DNA of 64,000 nucleotides. Origin: CAVTBX01 sp963733135. Lineage in GTDB: Bacteria > Actinomycetota > Thermoleophilia > Gaiellales > Gaiellaceae. The stretch spans positions 186,001-250,000 of the forward strand of contig CAVTBX010000008.1 in NCBI GenBank assembly GCA_963733135.1, written 5' to 3'. A program made the translations under genes and the position numbers. Below the pieces are notes generated by a model that saw nothing but the letters and a program-made list of their open reading frames with translations, did no database searches and was not told where the DNA came from. Positions 1 through 9,145 of the stretch are shown here, in pieces (the first letter of the stretch is position 1; each line of letters opens with the position of its first letter).

Positions 1-656
1 CGCTCCTCGAGACTGCGCAGGATCGGCTGGGTCTCGCCGGAGAGAAACTCGACCACGCCGTCGACGACCTCGCGGTACCCCTCCTTCGTCACGTAGCCAA
101 CGCACGGCGCGAGGCAACGGTCGATGTGGTAATCGAGGCATGGAATCCCGCTGTGCCGCCCGGGCTGCGGACCCTCGCACGGCCGGTACGGGAAGACGCG
201 GTTCAGCACGTCGAGCGTCTCGCGCACCTTCTTCGCGTTGGCATAGGGGCCGAAGTAGACGACCCCGCGGCGATGCCGCTCCCGCGTGAACATGACGCGC
301 GGGAAGTCGTCCTCCACGGTGACCGCGATGTAGGGGTACGACTTGTCGTCGCGGAGGCGCACATTGAACGGGGGTCGGTGGCGCTTGATGAGGTTCTGCT
401 CGAGGTGCATCGCCTCCGTCTCGTTCCGGGTCACGATCACCTCGATGCGCTCGACGCGATTCACCATCCTGTCGAGTCCCTGGCGGCTGTCGCCGCCGCG
501 GAAGTACGAACGCACCCGAGGGCGGAGGCTCTTGGCCTTGCCGACGTAGAGCACGGCATCCTTTTCGTCCCGGAAGAAGTAGACGCCGGCCTTTCGAGGG
601 AGGCCTTCGAGCTGCGCCTCGATGCGGTCGGAGCGTGTCTCCTCGGCCGTGGCCAT
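1..656 (-). CDS. uvrC: UvrABC system protein C, N-terminal part (cut by left edge)
   Basis: Nucleotide excision repair nuclease subunit, which makes the dual incisions around UvrA/B-marked lesions. The ATG at 656 opens a frame running off the left edge, so only about 218 residues are seen. The GIY-YIG nuclease domain is visible: GVYFF near residues 24-28 and LYVGKAKSL near 36-44, then YFGPY near 134-138. Cysteines at about 160, 173, 181 and 185 (IPCLDYHIDRCLAPC) match the conserved cysteine region of UvrC. The UvrB-binding, RNase H-like and HhH parts lie outside the window. Identification is firm from the motif order. Confidence 0.95.
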   Translation of the reverse strand, partial: MATAEETRSDRIEAQLEGLPRKAGVYFFRDEKDAVLYVGKAKSLRPRVRSYFRGGDSRQGLDRMVNRVERIEVIVTRNETEAMHLEQNLIKRHRPPFNVRLRDDKSYPYIAVTVEDDFPRVMFTRERHRRGVVYFGPYANAKKVRETLDVLNRVFPYRPCEGPQPGRHSGIPCLDYHIDRCLAPCVGYVTKEGYREVVDGVVEFLSGETQPILRSLEE

Positions 657-799
657 CGCCCGGCCTAGCCTAGTCCCTGCTCCGTAGACCGCCGATCCGG
701 CTGAACCGCGCGCCGCGTAACCGTGCCGCTGGTACGGCATCTCTCGCACGTCTTTCGTTCGATGGTGTTCGAGCGAGCAACTCCGGGTAGCACGGCAGT

Positions 800-973
800 G
801 TGGTCGCGACAGATCCCGACAGCGCGCTGCCGATCCTCAACGACATCCTGGAGCGGTATTCCGACTCCGCGGAGCCAGGCCGGCAGCGCATCGCCGCGGT
901 CGTCACGGACATGATCACCGAGCTCGAGCAGGAACGCGGAGAGCCGAGCGAACGCGGAGAGCCGAACAACTAG
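800..973 (+). CDS. possible small hypothetical protein (57 aa)
   Basis: A short GTG-started frame upstream of the heme gene, with an in-frame stop just before it at 788-790. The product is acidic and predicted helical (DILERYSDSAEPGRQRIA), and its C-terminus has a short internal repeat, ERGEPSERGEPNN. No family is recognised and no strong ribosome-binding site is seen. It could be a small real gene or a chance frame. The rest of 657-1153 shows nothing I can assign beyond room for divergent promoters of uvrC and the downstream gene. Confidence 0.3.
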   Translation: MVATDPDSALPILNDILERYSDSAEPGRQRIAAVVTDMITELEQERGEPSERGEPNN

Positions 974-1153
974 CTCCCGGTGCGGAGCTGCTCTGCTTCG
1001 GGATACCGTCGCGACGCGAGGAACGGATGCGGTCGGAGCTGCCCGCCTGCCCGCCGACACGCGCCCCGACCGCCCTTTCGAGACTAGGCCGAAAAGCGTC
1101 ACAGAACGCGCGCGGACGTGCCTGCTCTGTGGCGGCCTGGCTACGATCTAGCG

Positions 1154-1861
1154 ATGCCCGACGACACCGGCGGACAGCAGTACGTCGCGTACACCCTGCA
1201 CAGGCTCGACCCGGCTTGGCGGCGGCTCCCGATCGAGGAGCGGGCGGCCGCGAAGGACGCCTACGCCGAGGTCGTCGAGGACTGGGCCGAGCGCATGGAG
1301 CTCCGCACGTACAGTCTCGTGGGCGTCCGGCCGGAAGCCGATCTCATGCTCTGGAAGCTCACGGACCGGTTCGTAGACCTCCGCGAGCTCCAGACTGACC
1401 TGAACGGGACTCCGCTCGCAGGTTGGCTCGAGACGCCGTACTCCTACCTCGCGGCGACGCGGCCCTCGAAGTACTTCGAGGAGAAACGCAAGCATCGGCG
1501 AGTCATCCCTCGCGGGGCCCCGTACCTTGTCGTCTACCCCTTCGTGAAGAAGCGCGAGTGGTACGCGCTCCCCCTGGAGGATCGCGGCCGGGCAATGCGC
1601 GAGCACGCCGAGATCGGAAGCCGCTTCGTCACGATCACGAACCACACGACCTACAGCTTCGGTATCGACGACCAGGAGTTCATGACCGCCTTCGAGTGCG
1701 AGGAGCCGGCGGATTTCCTCGAGCTGATGCTGACTCTCCGCGAAACCGAGGCGAGCCGCTACACCGAGCGCGACGTCCCCATCTTCGTCGGCGAGGCCGC
1801 CGAGATCCGTGCCGTTCTCGATTCGCTCGACGGCGCCCGCGCCGGCATCCGGGCGGAGTAG
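1154..1861 (+). CDS. chdC: Coproheme decarboxylase (ChdC/HemQ, chlorite dismutase-like fold)
   Basis: Last enzyme of the coproporphyrin-dependent heme pathway of Gram-positive bacteria; it decarboxylates two propionates of coproheme to give heme b. The 235-residue length suits the actinobacterial form. Tyr128 in VVYPFVK is the expected catalytic tyrosine, with a lysine four residues on. His151 in MREHAEIG, 23 residues after the tyrosine, is the expected proximal heme ligand. The ATG at 1154 (MPDDTGGQQY) is preferred over an upstream in-frame ATG at 1118, because the family begins near that point. The stop lies 6 bp from the end of the convergent PhoX-like gene. Confidence 0.9.
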   Translation: MPDDTGGQQYVAYTLHRLDPAWRRLPIEERAAAKDAYAEVVEDWAERMELRTYSLVGVRPEADLMLWKLTDRFVDLRELQTDLNGTPLAGWLETPYSYLAATRPSKYFEEKRKHRRVIPRGAPYLVVYPFVKKREWYALPLEDRGRAMREHAEIGSRFVTITNHTTYSFGIDDQEFMTAFECEEPADFLELMLTLRETEASRYTERDVPIFVGEAAEIRAVLDSLDGARAGIRAE

Positions 1862-1867
1862 GCCGCC

Positions 1868-3433
1868 CTAGTCGTCGTCCCCTTCGCCTCGGCGCTTCCA
1901 TGGCCCCCAGATTGCGTATGTCACCGCAGGCGCTCCGGTGGCCGGAGCTTCGCCCTGCTGGTTCACATAGAGCGTTACGTGGCGCAGCTTGTTCCTGTGG
2001 CCACGCTTACGGCGCGGCCCGGCCGCGAAGCACACGCCGCAGAACTCGGTGCCGTTCACGCCCGCTGAGAGCCCGCCGCGGCCGGCACGCGCGAAGTCGA
2101 AGATCCGGCCGTCGGGTGTGAGCCCTCGTAGGTGCGGAAGAGGGTCACCGCCGGTGTCCTCGCAGATGAAGAGGTCGCCTGTCGGAGCGACCGTGAGGTT
2201 GTCCGGCTGGAAGAGCCCGCCCGCATCGTCGGACTGGTAGATGAGCCGGAGCTCCATCGCATCCGGGTCGAGCTCCCAGATCTGGCCCAGCCGCAAGGGG
2301 CCGCCGGTCGTGCAGTCGAAGTAGATGCGCTCGCGCCTGCGACGTCGTCCGTTTCGGTGGTGGTCGTCGTCATGCCGGTCAGACCGGTCCTCGCCGAGCC
2401 AGCAGCCTTCAGTCCGCTCGAAGCGGGCGGCGCCGAGCGCCTGGGCCTGTACCCGAACGGCGTTCGGAGACTCGTTCGGCGCAGTCGCAGGATCGGGATT
2501 GGGAACGGTGACCCAGCTGACCGGCAGCGGCTCCCCAAGCGGTACCGGCCAGGCTGTGCTCGTGTTCAGGTTCGGATAGCCGTCGACGACGAGCGCCTGG
2601 AGCGGGCCGGACGAGGCTGCGAGATCGCCGAAGGCCCGCGGGGTCCGCTCGGGCGTGTACCGGTAGAAACAGGCCGGGATTCCAGTTCCGGCAGGCCCCA
2701 CCCCCCGATCCTCTGTGAGGTAGAGGCTCCGGTCGTGCCAGACGACCGCCTCGTGATCGAAGCGACCGGCAGCCCTGATCGGGCGAGGATCGACGGGCGT
2801 CGTGGCGGCGGAGTCGACCTCGAAGACGTAGCCGTGCGGGATCGGGGCCGCAGCCGTCCCGCTGTCGATCGCCTCCTCTTCGCACGAGAGCCACGTTCCC
2901 CAGGGAGTCGTGCCGCCGGCGCAGTTCCAGATCGTCCCACCGAGCAGGGCGGTGGAGCTGACCGCCTGGCGATTTCTGATCACGAGCTTCGTCACGCCTC
3001 CACGGCAGAAGGGAGTGCCGTCCTGCGGACGGAGGGCGCCGTCGTACGGATTCGGAACGCGCACCGGGGTTTCGGCGACGACGGAGTTGTTGCGGCGGCT
3101 CCGGTTCTCGTGGTTGCGAACGAGGACTGTGTCGCCGGTCTGCCGATCGACGAAAGCGGCCATGCCGTCGAAGCGGCTCGGGGTCGGGTTCGGTAGGCCG
3201 GACACGGGGTCGACATCGCTCATCGGGTCGCCCCGTTTCGAGATGATGCGGTACTGGAAGCCCTCCGGAAGCCAGAGGTCTCCCATGTCAACGAGCGGGC
3301 CGTATCCCGGATGCCGCACGGGCCGGCCAGTCCTGACACGCGCTCCGAACGCCTCTAAGGGGCCTGCGATGGCGAGACCGCCTGCGACGGCGGCGCTCCT
3401 GACCAGGAAGGTGCGGCGATCGAACGTCTCCAC
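1868..3433 (-). CDS. PhoX-like phosphatase (DUF839), Tat-exported
   Basis: A 521-residue exported protein of the PhoX/DUF839 family, calcium- and iron-dependent alkaline phosphatases of the periplasm or cell surface. The N-terminus carries a twin-arginine-like signal, DRRTFLVRSAAVAGGLAIAG. Family features are seen in order: LWLPEGFQYRIISKRGDPM, a DGMAAF segment, NCAGGTTPWGTWLSCEE, FDHEAVVW, and a C-terminal LFQPDNLTVAPTGDLFICED segment. A His/Asp/Arg-rich insert (DDDHHRNGRRRRRER) near residue 370 is unusual. Many family members remain uncharacterised, so the exact substrate is not known. It converges on the heme gene. Confidence 0.88.
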   Translation of the reverse strand: METFDRRTFLVRSAAVAGGLAIAGPLEAFGARVRTGRPVRHPGYGPLVDMGDLWLPEGFQYRIISKRGDPMSDVDPVSGLPNPTPSRFDGMAAFVDRQTGDTVLVRNHENRSRRNNSVVAETPVRVPNPYDGALRPQDGTPFCRGGVTKLVIRNRQAVSSTALLGGTIWNCAGGTTPWGTWLSCEEEAIDSGTAAAPIPHGYVFEVDSAATTPVDPRPIRAAGRFDHEAVVWHDRSLYLTEDRGVGPAGTGIPACFYRYTPERTPRAFGDLAASSGPLQALVVDGYPNLNTSTAWPVPLGEPLPVSWVTVPNPDPATAPNESPNAVRVQAQALGAARFERTEGCWLGEDRSDRHDDDHHRNGRRRRRERIYFDCTTGGPLRLGQIWELDPDAMELRLIYQSDDAGGLFQPDNLTVAPTGDLFICEDTGGDPLPHLRGLTPDGRIFDFARAGRGGLSAGVNGTEFCGVCFAAGPRRKRGHRNKLRHVTLYVNQQGEAPATGAPAVTYAIWGPWKRRGEGDDD

Positions 3434-3525
3434 GGCTGCCTCCTAGCGTGCGAGTTCGCTGGCTCCGCCACATAAGCAGAGACAGCTCGGCCGCACACCG
3501 GGAGAATTCCCAGTCTTTCGCAGAG

Positions 3526-3894
3526 TCAGTAGCCGTACAAGTGCTGCTCGCGCCAGACGCGGATCATCGCGAAGGCGCATGCAGCCAAGACGAGGAAGAA
3601 GACGAGGGCTTCGAGCCCGCCGGACGGAAAGGTCGTCACGAACGCTGCGGCGACGTCCACCATCGCGACGAGCGCTCCCCCGTAGAACACGACTTGAGCC
3701 CGGCGCGGCCAGGTCGCGATCTCCGTTCGGTTGTTGCGCCAGAGCACGTAGAGGACGAACGCGATCGCGATCAGGAAAACGACGCGCAGGATGATGAGCG
3801 TCGCGTCGAGTGCGACCTGAAGCTGGAGCGCGGTGATCGCCACCGCGACGCCGATGATGATCAGAAAGCCTCTGAGAGTGGGATTGATACTCAT
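3526..3894 (-). CDS. small multi-pass membrane protein
   Basis: A 122-residue protein with about four hydrophobic segments (around residues 10-30, 35-55, 70-90 and 95-112) and a short charged C-terminal tail. I do not recognise the family. The start at 3894 (MSINPTLRGF) overlaps the stop of the gene upstream by four bases (ATGA), which argues for translational coupling and against longer in-frame starts. The pair probably acts together in the membrane; its function is unknown. Confidence 0.7.
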   Translation of the reverse strand: MSINPTLRGFLIIIGVAVAITALQLQVALDATLIILRVVFLIAIAFVLYVLWRNNRTEIATWPRRAQVVFYGGALVAMVDVAAAFVTTFPSGGLEALVFFLVLAACAFAMIRVWREQHLYGY

Positions 3895-4247
3895 CCGGAA
3901 GTCGTGTAGGCGCGGATCCCGAGTGCGGCCGCGAGGAAGCTCGCGCCGACGAACCAGAGCAGCCGGCGTGCCGGAACCGGAGGCGCGTAGACCCACGGCG
4001 AGAGCGCGGCCAGGAGCGCGAGCATCCCGTAGAGGTAGTGCAGGTCATCGGTCGAGCGGTTGCCGTCGGCCAGGAGGAGCAGCCCGAGCGCGAGTTGGGC
4101 GATCAGGAGCGCCTGCGCGAGCGCCAGGGCGTGCGCGTAGAGACGTCCGGGCGGCCGGCGGCGGCGTGCGTAGACGGCGCCCCAGCCGAACGCGAGCGCG
4201 TTGGCGAGGATCAGGATCAGGCCGTTCAGCGCGTGCAGGTCGAGCAT
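3891..4247 (-). CDS. small multi-pass membrane protein, first gene of pair
   Basis: A 118-residue hydrophobic protein starting at the ATG at 4247 (MLDLHALNGLIL), with four likely membrane helices separated by short loops. A DDLHYLYGML segment sits in the third quarter, and the C-terminus (GASFLAAALGIRAYTTSG) resembles some small cytochrome- or heme-associated membrane proteins, but I cannot name it. It is the first gene of a two-gene leftward unit with the 122-residue membrane protein. The divergent neighbour encodes a secreted beta-propeller. Confidence 0.7.
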   Translation of the reverse strand: MLDLHALNGLILILANALAFGWGAVYARRRRPPGRLYAHALALAQALLIAQLALGLLLLADGNRSTDDLHYLYGMLALLAALSPWVYAPPVPARRLLWFVGASFLAAALGIRAYTTSG

Positions 4248-4369
4248 CCGCCGGAGCGTACCGCGGCCCTTCCCCGCGACGGTCGCCGAACACGGCCTTC
4301 TGCTGTTGTTGAGTCGAGCATCACGATCGTGCCATGATCGCCGCTCTGCGGCCGACGAAAGGACTCCTC

Positions 4370-5398
4370 GTGTCTCGACTCCTTGTTCTTCTGGCGCTCC
4401 TGGCTGCGCTTCTGGCCTTCCCCGCCGGTGCAAGCGCCGACCCGAGCGACTACGTGACGCCGATCTTCGGCGTCACGACCGGCAAAGGCGGGCTTCTCGT
4501 TGCCGACTCGGGTCAGGGCATCGTGCGAATCCCGGTGCGAACCGGTGTTGCCGCCCTTTGGGCCCCCCTGCCCGGTGTGGTCGACGTCGACGAAAGCGAC
4601 GAGTTACCTGTCTGGGCGATAACGAGCGGCAGCACCGACAACATGCGGGTCTGGAGGGTCACGCCCAAGCGCCAGGATCGGATCGCCAACCTCTTCGCCT
4701 TCGAGAAGAAGAACAATCCGCACCCCGCGGTGGTCGAATCGAACCCGTTCGACATCGAGAACGTCAGCAACGGTCGCGCTGTCGTCGCTGATGCCGCCGG
4801 CAACGACCTGATCAGGGTCCGGCCGAACGGAAAGCTCGGCCTCATCGCAGTCCTGCCGGATGAGCTGGTGCCGACGAGGAACGCCAAGCGACTCTTCGGC
4901 TGCCCGAATCCCCCTCCCGACTTTGCGTTCGTCTGCGACCTGCCGCCGATGATCCCGGCGGAGCCGGTCCCGACGAGCGTCGTCGTGAAGCCGAGCGGCT
5001 ACTACGTCGCCGAGTTGAAGGGGTTCCCCGGGCCGCGGCACCAGTCACGCATCTGGCGCATCGACCGGGATGCTCGGAACGTCGATTGTGCGACGAGCCC
5101 CAAGTGTGAAGTCGTCGTCGACGGGCTGACGTCGGTCGTCGATCTCGACTGGTACAAGAACAAGCTCTACGCGGCCCAACTCGACGACGGGAGCTTCCTC
5201 GCCTTCGAGACGGGACAGGGAATCGGCGGCTCGGTGCGCGAGTGCAGCCCCATCTCGGGCGAGTGCAAGAAGGTCGTATCCGGCCAGCCGATCCTCACGT
5301 CCATCACGATCCGTCAGAACAACGGGAGCATCTGGGGCGCCACGAACGCGCTGATCCCGGGACAGGCGGACGTCGTGCGACTTCGGGGAGCGCAGTAG
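4370..5398 (+). CDS. secreted ScyD/ScyE-like beta-propeller protein
   Basis: An exported protein of 342 residues built from NHL/six-bladed-propeller type repeats. The GTG at 4370 is chosen because an AAAGGA ribosome-binding site sits about 6 bases upstream and the product then begins with a clean signal peptide (VSRLLVLLALLAALL ending ASA). An ATG at 4334 is in frame but has no such site. The segment PTSVVVKPSGYYVAELKGF and the later SVVDLDWYKNKLYAAQL match the repeat pattern of ScyD/ScyE-family proteins, known from scytonemin clusters but widespread with unknown function. No scytonemin genes are nearby, so the name is structural only. Confidence 0.75.
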   Translation: MSRLLVLLALLAALLAFPAGASADPSDYVTPIFGVTTGKGGLLVADSGQGIVRIPVRTGVAALWAPLPGVVDVDESDELPVWAITSGSTDNMRVWRVTPKRQDRIANLFAFEKKNNPHPAVVESNPFDIENVSNGRAVVADAAGNDLIRVRPNGKLGLIAVLPDELVPTRNAKRLFGCPNPPPDFAFVCDLPPMIPAEPVPTSVVVKPSGYYVAELKGFPGPRHQSRIWRIDRDARNVDCATSPKCEVVVDGLTSVVDLDWYKNKLYAAQLDDGSFLAFETGQGIGGSVRECSPISGECKKVVSGQPILTSITIRQNNGSIWGATNALIPGQADVVRLRGAQ

Positions 5399-5410
5399 GC
5401 AGATCACGCT

Positions 5411-5439
5411 GAGGCGGCCTGCGAAAGCGGGCCGCTCTC
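5411..5439. terminator. bidirectional hairpin terminator
   Basis: Between two convergent genes a stem GCGGCCTGC (5414-5422) pairs with GCGGGCCGC (5427-5435), with one G-T wobble, around a GAAA tetraloop. There is no strong T-run. The position between stops at 5398 and 5449 fits a shared terminator. Confidence 0.6.
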
Positions 5440-5448
5440 AGACTCAAA

Positions 5449-6408
5449 CTAGGCGGTCGTTGCGAGCCGGACGGCGAGGCGCGAGCCGCCCGTCCAGAGT
5501 GCGGCGACGACCAGCACGGCGGCACCCGCGATGATGAGGAGCGCCTGAGCGGCCACCGCAAAGGCGATGGCCTGTGTGGTCGCGACGCCGCTCGCGATCA
5601 GGATCGCGGCTCCGGCTCCCGCCTGGGTGGCGGCACCGGCCGGCGCGATCGGAAGCGCGCCCGAGGCTGCGGCGCCGCAGAGGAACGCGAGGGCGATGGG
5701 GAACGAGACGCCGATTCCGAGCGCGCCGAGAAGCGCGAGGAGGGCAATGCCCCGAACGAGCCAGGAGGCAAGTACGAGCGCGCAGGCCGCCCAGGCGTCG
5801 CGCGGCGCAGTGAGGCGCTGCGAGATCCAGCGGACGAAGCGGTAGCGGACGAGCCGCCCGCTCGCCGTGAGGCGCGGGAGCGACGTCATGAGGACAGCGG
5901 CTCCGAGGCCCGCGAACGCCACTACGCCGAGCGCCCAGCGCACCGCGGTTCCGTCCGAGGTCGCAGCCGCGGCCGAGGCGAAGGGCATGAGCGCCACGGT
6001 GTCCACGAGCCCGAGCATGAAGAGCGAGAGGCATAGCGTTCCGACACGCGCCTCGCCACAACCGGGGTACTTGCGGACGACGGCAACGCGCACAGCGTCG
6101 TCGAAGCGACCGGGCAGCGCGGCCCCGGTCACGCAGGCGGCTCCGCCTGCTGCGGCGAGCGCCATCGCGTGTGGCCGCTCGTGCGGAGCGAAGAGACGAT
6201 GCCAGCCGATCGCCTTGAACGCGTAGGCGAGGAAGAAGAGAGAGCTCGACGCCGCGACCAGGGTCAAGTCGGCGTGCGCGAGCGGCCAGCCGGTCGACGC
6301 GAAGTGCCGCGCGGTCACGACGGCCAGGCCGACGGCGATCACTGCATAGACGATGTTAAGGAGGAGCCGCAACTTGCGCGACTTACGTACCCGCTCGAGC
6401 CGTTTCAC
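5449..6408 (-). CDS. lysylphosphatidylglycerol synthase-like / flippase-like membrane protein
   Basis: A 319-residue integral membrane protein of the AglD2/UPF0104 group (the transmembrane part of lysyl-PG synthase, YbhN-like), thought to flip or handle lipid-linked substrates. Eight or so hydrophobic helices are seen, with the glycine- and alanine-rich PIAPAGAATQAGAGAA segment near the C-terminus where the family has its conserved PGGxG-type loop. The GTG at 6408 (VKRLERVRKSRKLR) gives a positively charged N-terminus before the first helix; an in-frame TTG at 6507 is possible but adds an unlikely tail. No soluble lysyl-transferase domain is present. Confidence 0.72.
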   Translation of the reverse strand: MKRLERVRKSRKLRLLLNIVYAVIAVGLAVVTARHFASTGWPLAHADLTLVAASSSLFFLAYAFKAIGWHRLFAPHERPHAMALAAAGGAACVTGAALPGRFDDAVRVAVVRKYPGCGEARVGTLCLSLFMLGLVDTVALMPFASAAAATSDGTAVRWALGVVAFAGLGAAVLMTSLPRLTASGRLVRYRFVRWISQRLTAPRDAWAACALVLASWLVRGIALLALLGALGIGVSFPIALAFLCGAAASGALPIAPAGAATQAGAGAAILIASGVATTQAIAFAVAAQALLIIAGAAVLVVAALWTGGSRLAVRLATTA

Positions 6409-6591
6409 GCACCTGGCATCGGCGAGGCCGCCGAGGCGCTTGATCCCGGAACGGGTGATCGAGCCGGGATCGGCCGACCGGAAGAGAGAAAAAGAGGGGC
6501 TCCTCAAAGAACATGGGCGCAGAGCGCCCGCCGACGTTCTAGCAGCTCCCCGAGAGCTTCGGTCGCAGACGACGGATTCCTGGCAGCGGGA

Positions 6592-7359
6592 TTAGCCGGC
6601 CCGCTCGGCGCTTCTGAGGCCGCGGAGAGCCCAGAGCCAGAGGGTGCCGGCAAGCAGGATCGCGACGGCGAACGCGACCGCAACCTCTTCAGGCGTGCCA
6701 GCCAGGAGGCTGCGGCCGGACTCGAGGACGCGCGTGAGCGGATTCACGCTCGCCACCCCTTCGATCCAGCCTTCGAGGAGCGCGAGGGGCACGTAGACGG
6801 GGGCGAAGAAGAGCGTCAGGAAGACCGGGATCTGCATGACGGGCCCGGCCTGCATCGTCCGGAGCCGCATCGAGACGCCGCACGCCCAGAGGATTCCGGC
6901 GACGTTCACAATCATCGCTAAGCCGTAGAGCCCGAAGAGGTCGATGCCGTTGCCGCCCACGTCCATGCCACCGACGAGCGCGACGCCCGTGAGCATCGTG
7001 GCCGTGACGAGCCACCGAATCAGCGCGGCGATCGCATAGCCGACCACGATTCCGCTTCGGTTCGGAGCGGCTAGGAGGAGTCGCCGCGAGAAGCCGCTTT
7101 CGAAGTCCCGGGCGATGCCGAAGCCGGTAAAGACCCCACCGAACGCCGCAGACTGCAGGAGCACGAACACGAATTGGAAGCCCGTGTAGCCCGGCCCGTA
7201 CTCGAAGCCCGGCACGTCCTCGACCCTCGACAGGCCGCCGGCGAAGGCGATGAAGAAGAAGAGCGGGAACAGGAGCCCCGGGAGCAGCAGCTCAGGATTC
7301 TTGAAGACGTTGTGAAGCGTCCGCCACGCCACCCCCTCGGCCACCGCGAGCGTCCTCAT
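6592..7359 (-). CDS. ABC-2 type transporter permease
   Basis: A 255-residue membrane subunit of an export-type ABC system, with six hydrophobic helices and the typical DFESGFSRRLLLAAPNRSGI cytoplasmic loop between helices 2 and 3. The start at 7359 (MRTLAVAEG) overlaps the stop of the preceding permease gene by four bases. With the second permease and the DrrA-like ATPase it forms a three-gene operon with ATGA/GTGA junctions. Likely substrates for this group are hydrophobic drugs or lipids; nothing here identifies which. Confidence 0.9.
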   Translation of the reverse strand: MRTLAVAEGVAWRTLHNVFKNPELLLPGLLFPLFFFIAFAGGLSRVEDVPGFEYGPGYTGFQFVFVLLQSAAFGGVFTGFGIARDFESGFSRRLLLAAPNRSGIVVGYAIAALIRWLVTATMLTGVALVGGMDVGGNGIDLFGLYGLAMIVNVAGILWACGVSMRLRTMQAGPVMQIPVFLTLFFAPVYVPLALLEGWIEGVASVNPLTRVLESGRSLLAGTPEEVAVAFAVAILLAGTLWLWALRGLRSAERAG

Positions 7360-8135
7360 GAGCGCGTCATCCTCGTCCGGAGCGCAGCCGCTGCGAGTGT
7401 CAGGCCGACGACAGCGATGGCCAGGGCGATCCCGAACCCGAGGGCGAGCGCCTGCGCGTCCCAGCCCGTGATGACGAGACTCCGCACGCACTCGATCAGG
7501 TACGAGACCGGGTTCGCCGTCGCGACGGCCCGAAACCAGTCGATCTCGATCAGGTTCCGCGGCAGGTTCATCGACGAGAGAAAAAGGAAGACGAAAAAGA
7601 GCGGGAAAAGACCCTGCACCGCCTCGCCTGAACCGGTCCGGAGCGCCGCAATCGCCCCGAGCGAGCCGAATCCGAGCGCGACGAGCGCCGAGAACACGAA
7701 GAGGACGAGGATCCCGGGGACCCCCGACTCGAGCCTGACCCCCACGGCCAGCCCGGCCGCGAGGTAGACGGCGGCCTGGAGGAGTCCCATGGTGACTACG
7801 CCGCCGAGCTGGCCCGCCAGCACCGCGATCCCGCGCATGGGCGTCAGCGAGAGCCGGTTCAGGAAGCCAGTCTGGATGTCGCGCGCGAGGTCGGTGCCCG
7901 CGTTCATGGTCGCGAAGAGAGCGCCCTGGATGAACGGGATTGCAAGCGCGAACGCGACGAAAGACTCCGTCGGAAACCCGGGGAGCTCGGTTGCCGAGTC
8001 GAGCCCGCCCGAGTTGACGGCGAGCAGGAGGAGCGGGAAGACGAGCGGGAACGCGACGTTCGCCGGTTGCCGGAGGGTTCTGACGACCGACCGGCGGGCG
8101 AGAAGCCGAACCTGGTCGCCGAAGGCCTGAGTCAC
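7356..8135 (-). CDS. ABC-2 type transporter permease
   Basis: The partner permease, 259 residues and six membrane helices, with the paralogous loop DIQTGFLNRLSLTPMRGIAV that contacts the ATPase in this family. Its start overlaps the ATPase stop by four bases and its own stop overlaps the next permease, so the exporter is probably a heterodimer of two half-permeases on one ATPase dimer. Its sequence differs clearly from the other permease, so this is not a recent duplication. Confidence 0.9.
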   Translation of the reverse strand: MTQAFGDQVRLLARRSVVRTLRQPANVAFPLVFPLLLLAVNSGGLDSATELPGFPTESFVAFALAIPFIQGALFATMNAGTDLARDIQTGFLNRLSLTPMRGIAVLAGQLGGVVTMGLLQAAVYLAAGLAVGVRLESGVPGILVLFVFSALVALGFGSLGAIAALRTGSGEAVQGLFPLFFVFLFLSSMNLPRNLIEIDWFRAVATANPVSYLIECVRSLVITGWDAQALALGFGIALAIAVVGLTLAAAALRTRMTRS

Positions 8136-9145
8136 GCGGCTTGTGTCGCGGCCTGCCGCTCCTCGGGATCGAGCTCCTGCTCGGGTTCGGTTTCCTCGGC
8201 GGCGCCCTCGAGGGAGCGCCCGGTCTTGGCGAGGAAGACGTCGTCGAGAGTCGGCTGGTGGAGCTGGAGGTGCTCGACCTCCAGGCCCTCCGTGTCGAGC
8301 GCCCGGACGACCTCGGCCAGGCCGGTGGCTCCCGAGGAAAGACGGACGGAAACGCCGTGCTGCGACCCGCTGCGCTCGCCGAAGCGGTCGAGCACGTCAG
8401 CGAGCCGGTCGGTCTCCTCCTTGTCGGCCGGCACGACCTCGACCGTAGGCCGTCCGATCTCCGCCTTCAGCGCGCCGGGCGATCCCTCGGCGACGATGTG
8501 GCCGCCGTCGATGATCCCGATGCGGTTCGCGAGCGCATCCGCCTCTTCGAGGTACTGCGTCGTCAGGAACACGGTCACGCCGTCTTGCCGTGCGAGCTGC
8601 TCGACCTCCTCCCAGAGGGCCGTGCGGCTCTGCACGTCGAGGCCGGTCGTGGGCTCGTCCAGAAACAGAACGCGTGGTCGATGCACGAGCGCCATCGCGA
8701 GATCGAGCCTGCGCTTCATCCCGCCCGAGTAGCCGCCGACGCGCCGGTCGGCAGCCTGAGTCAGCCCGACGCGGGTCAGGAGCTCATCCGCGCGCGGCCG
8801 TCGCTCGGCACGCGGTAGCGCCTGGAGCGCACCTTGGAGACGGAGGTGCTCGCGCCCGGTGAGGAGCGGGTCGAGCGCGGCTTCCTGGAGAGCGGCGCCG
8901 ATGACAGCGCGAACTTGCGGCCCCTCCTTGGCGACGTCGAAGCCGGCCACGCGCGCGGTTCCCTCCGTCGGCGGAAGGAGCGTCGTCAGCATGTGGACGG
9001 TTGTCGACTTCCCCGCACCGTTCGGCCCGAGGAAGCCATAGATCTCGCCCGACTCGACGGTGAGGTCGATCCCGTCCACGGCCCGCGGCCCCTTCCGGTA
9101 CTGCATGACGAGGCCCTGGGCCTCGATCGCGTGCTGCCCACTCAC
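8132..9145 (-). CDS. ABC transporter ATPase, DrrA-like
   Basis: A 337-residue ATPase subunit of the exporter. Walker A GPNGAGKST lies near residues 40-48, the signature motif YSGGMKRR and Walker B VLFLDEPTTGLD follow, and an H-loop-equivalent LTTQYLEEAD is present (Gln where many have His, as in DrrA-type proteins). The C-terminal extension with HLHQPTLDDVFLAKTG is the mark of the daunorubicin-resistance ATPase subfamily. The GTG at 9145 (VSGQHAIEAQG) is preferred because the frame upstream is not protein-like. First gene of the three-gene operon. Confidence 0.92.
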   Translation of the reverse strand: MSGQHAIEAQGLVMQYRKGPRAVDGIDLTVESGEIYGFLGPNGAGKSTTVHMLTTLLPPTEGTARVAGFDVAKEGPQVRAVIGAALQEAALDPLLTGREHLRLQGALQALPRAERRPRADELLTRVGLTQAADRRVGGYSGGMKRRLDLAMALVHRPRVLFLDEPTTGLDVQSRTALWEEVEQLARQDGVTVFLTTQYLEEADALANRIGIIDGGHIVAEGSPGALKAEIGRPTVEVVPADKEETDRLADVLDRFGERSGSQHGVSVRLSSGATGLAEVVRALDTEGLEVEHLQLHQPTLDDVFLAKTGRSLEGAAEETEPEQELDPEERQAATQAA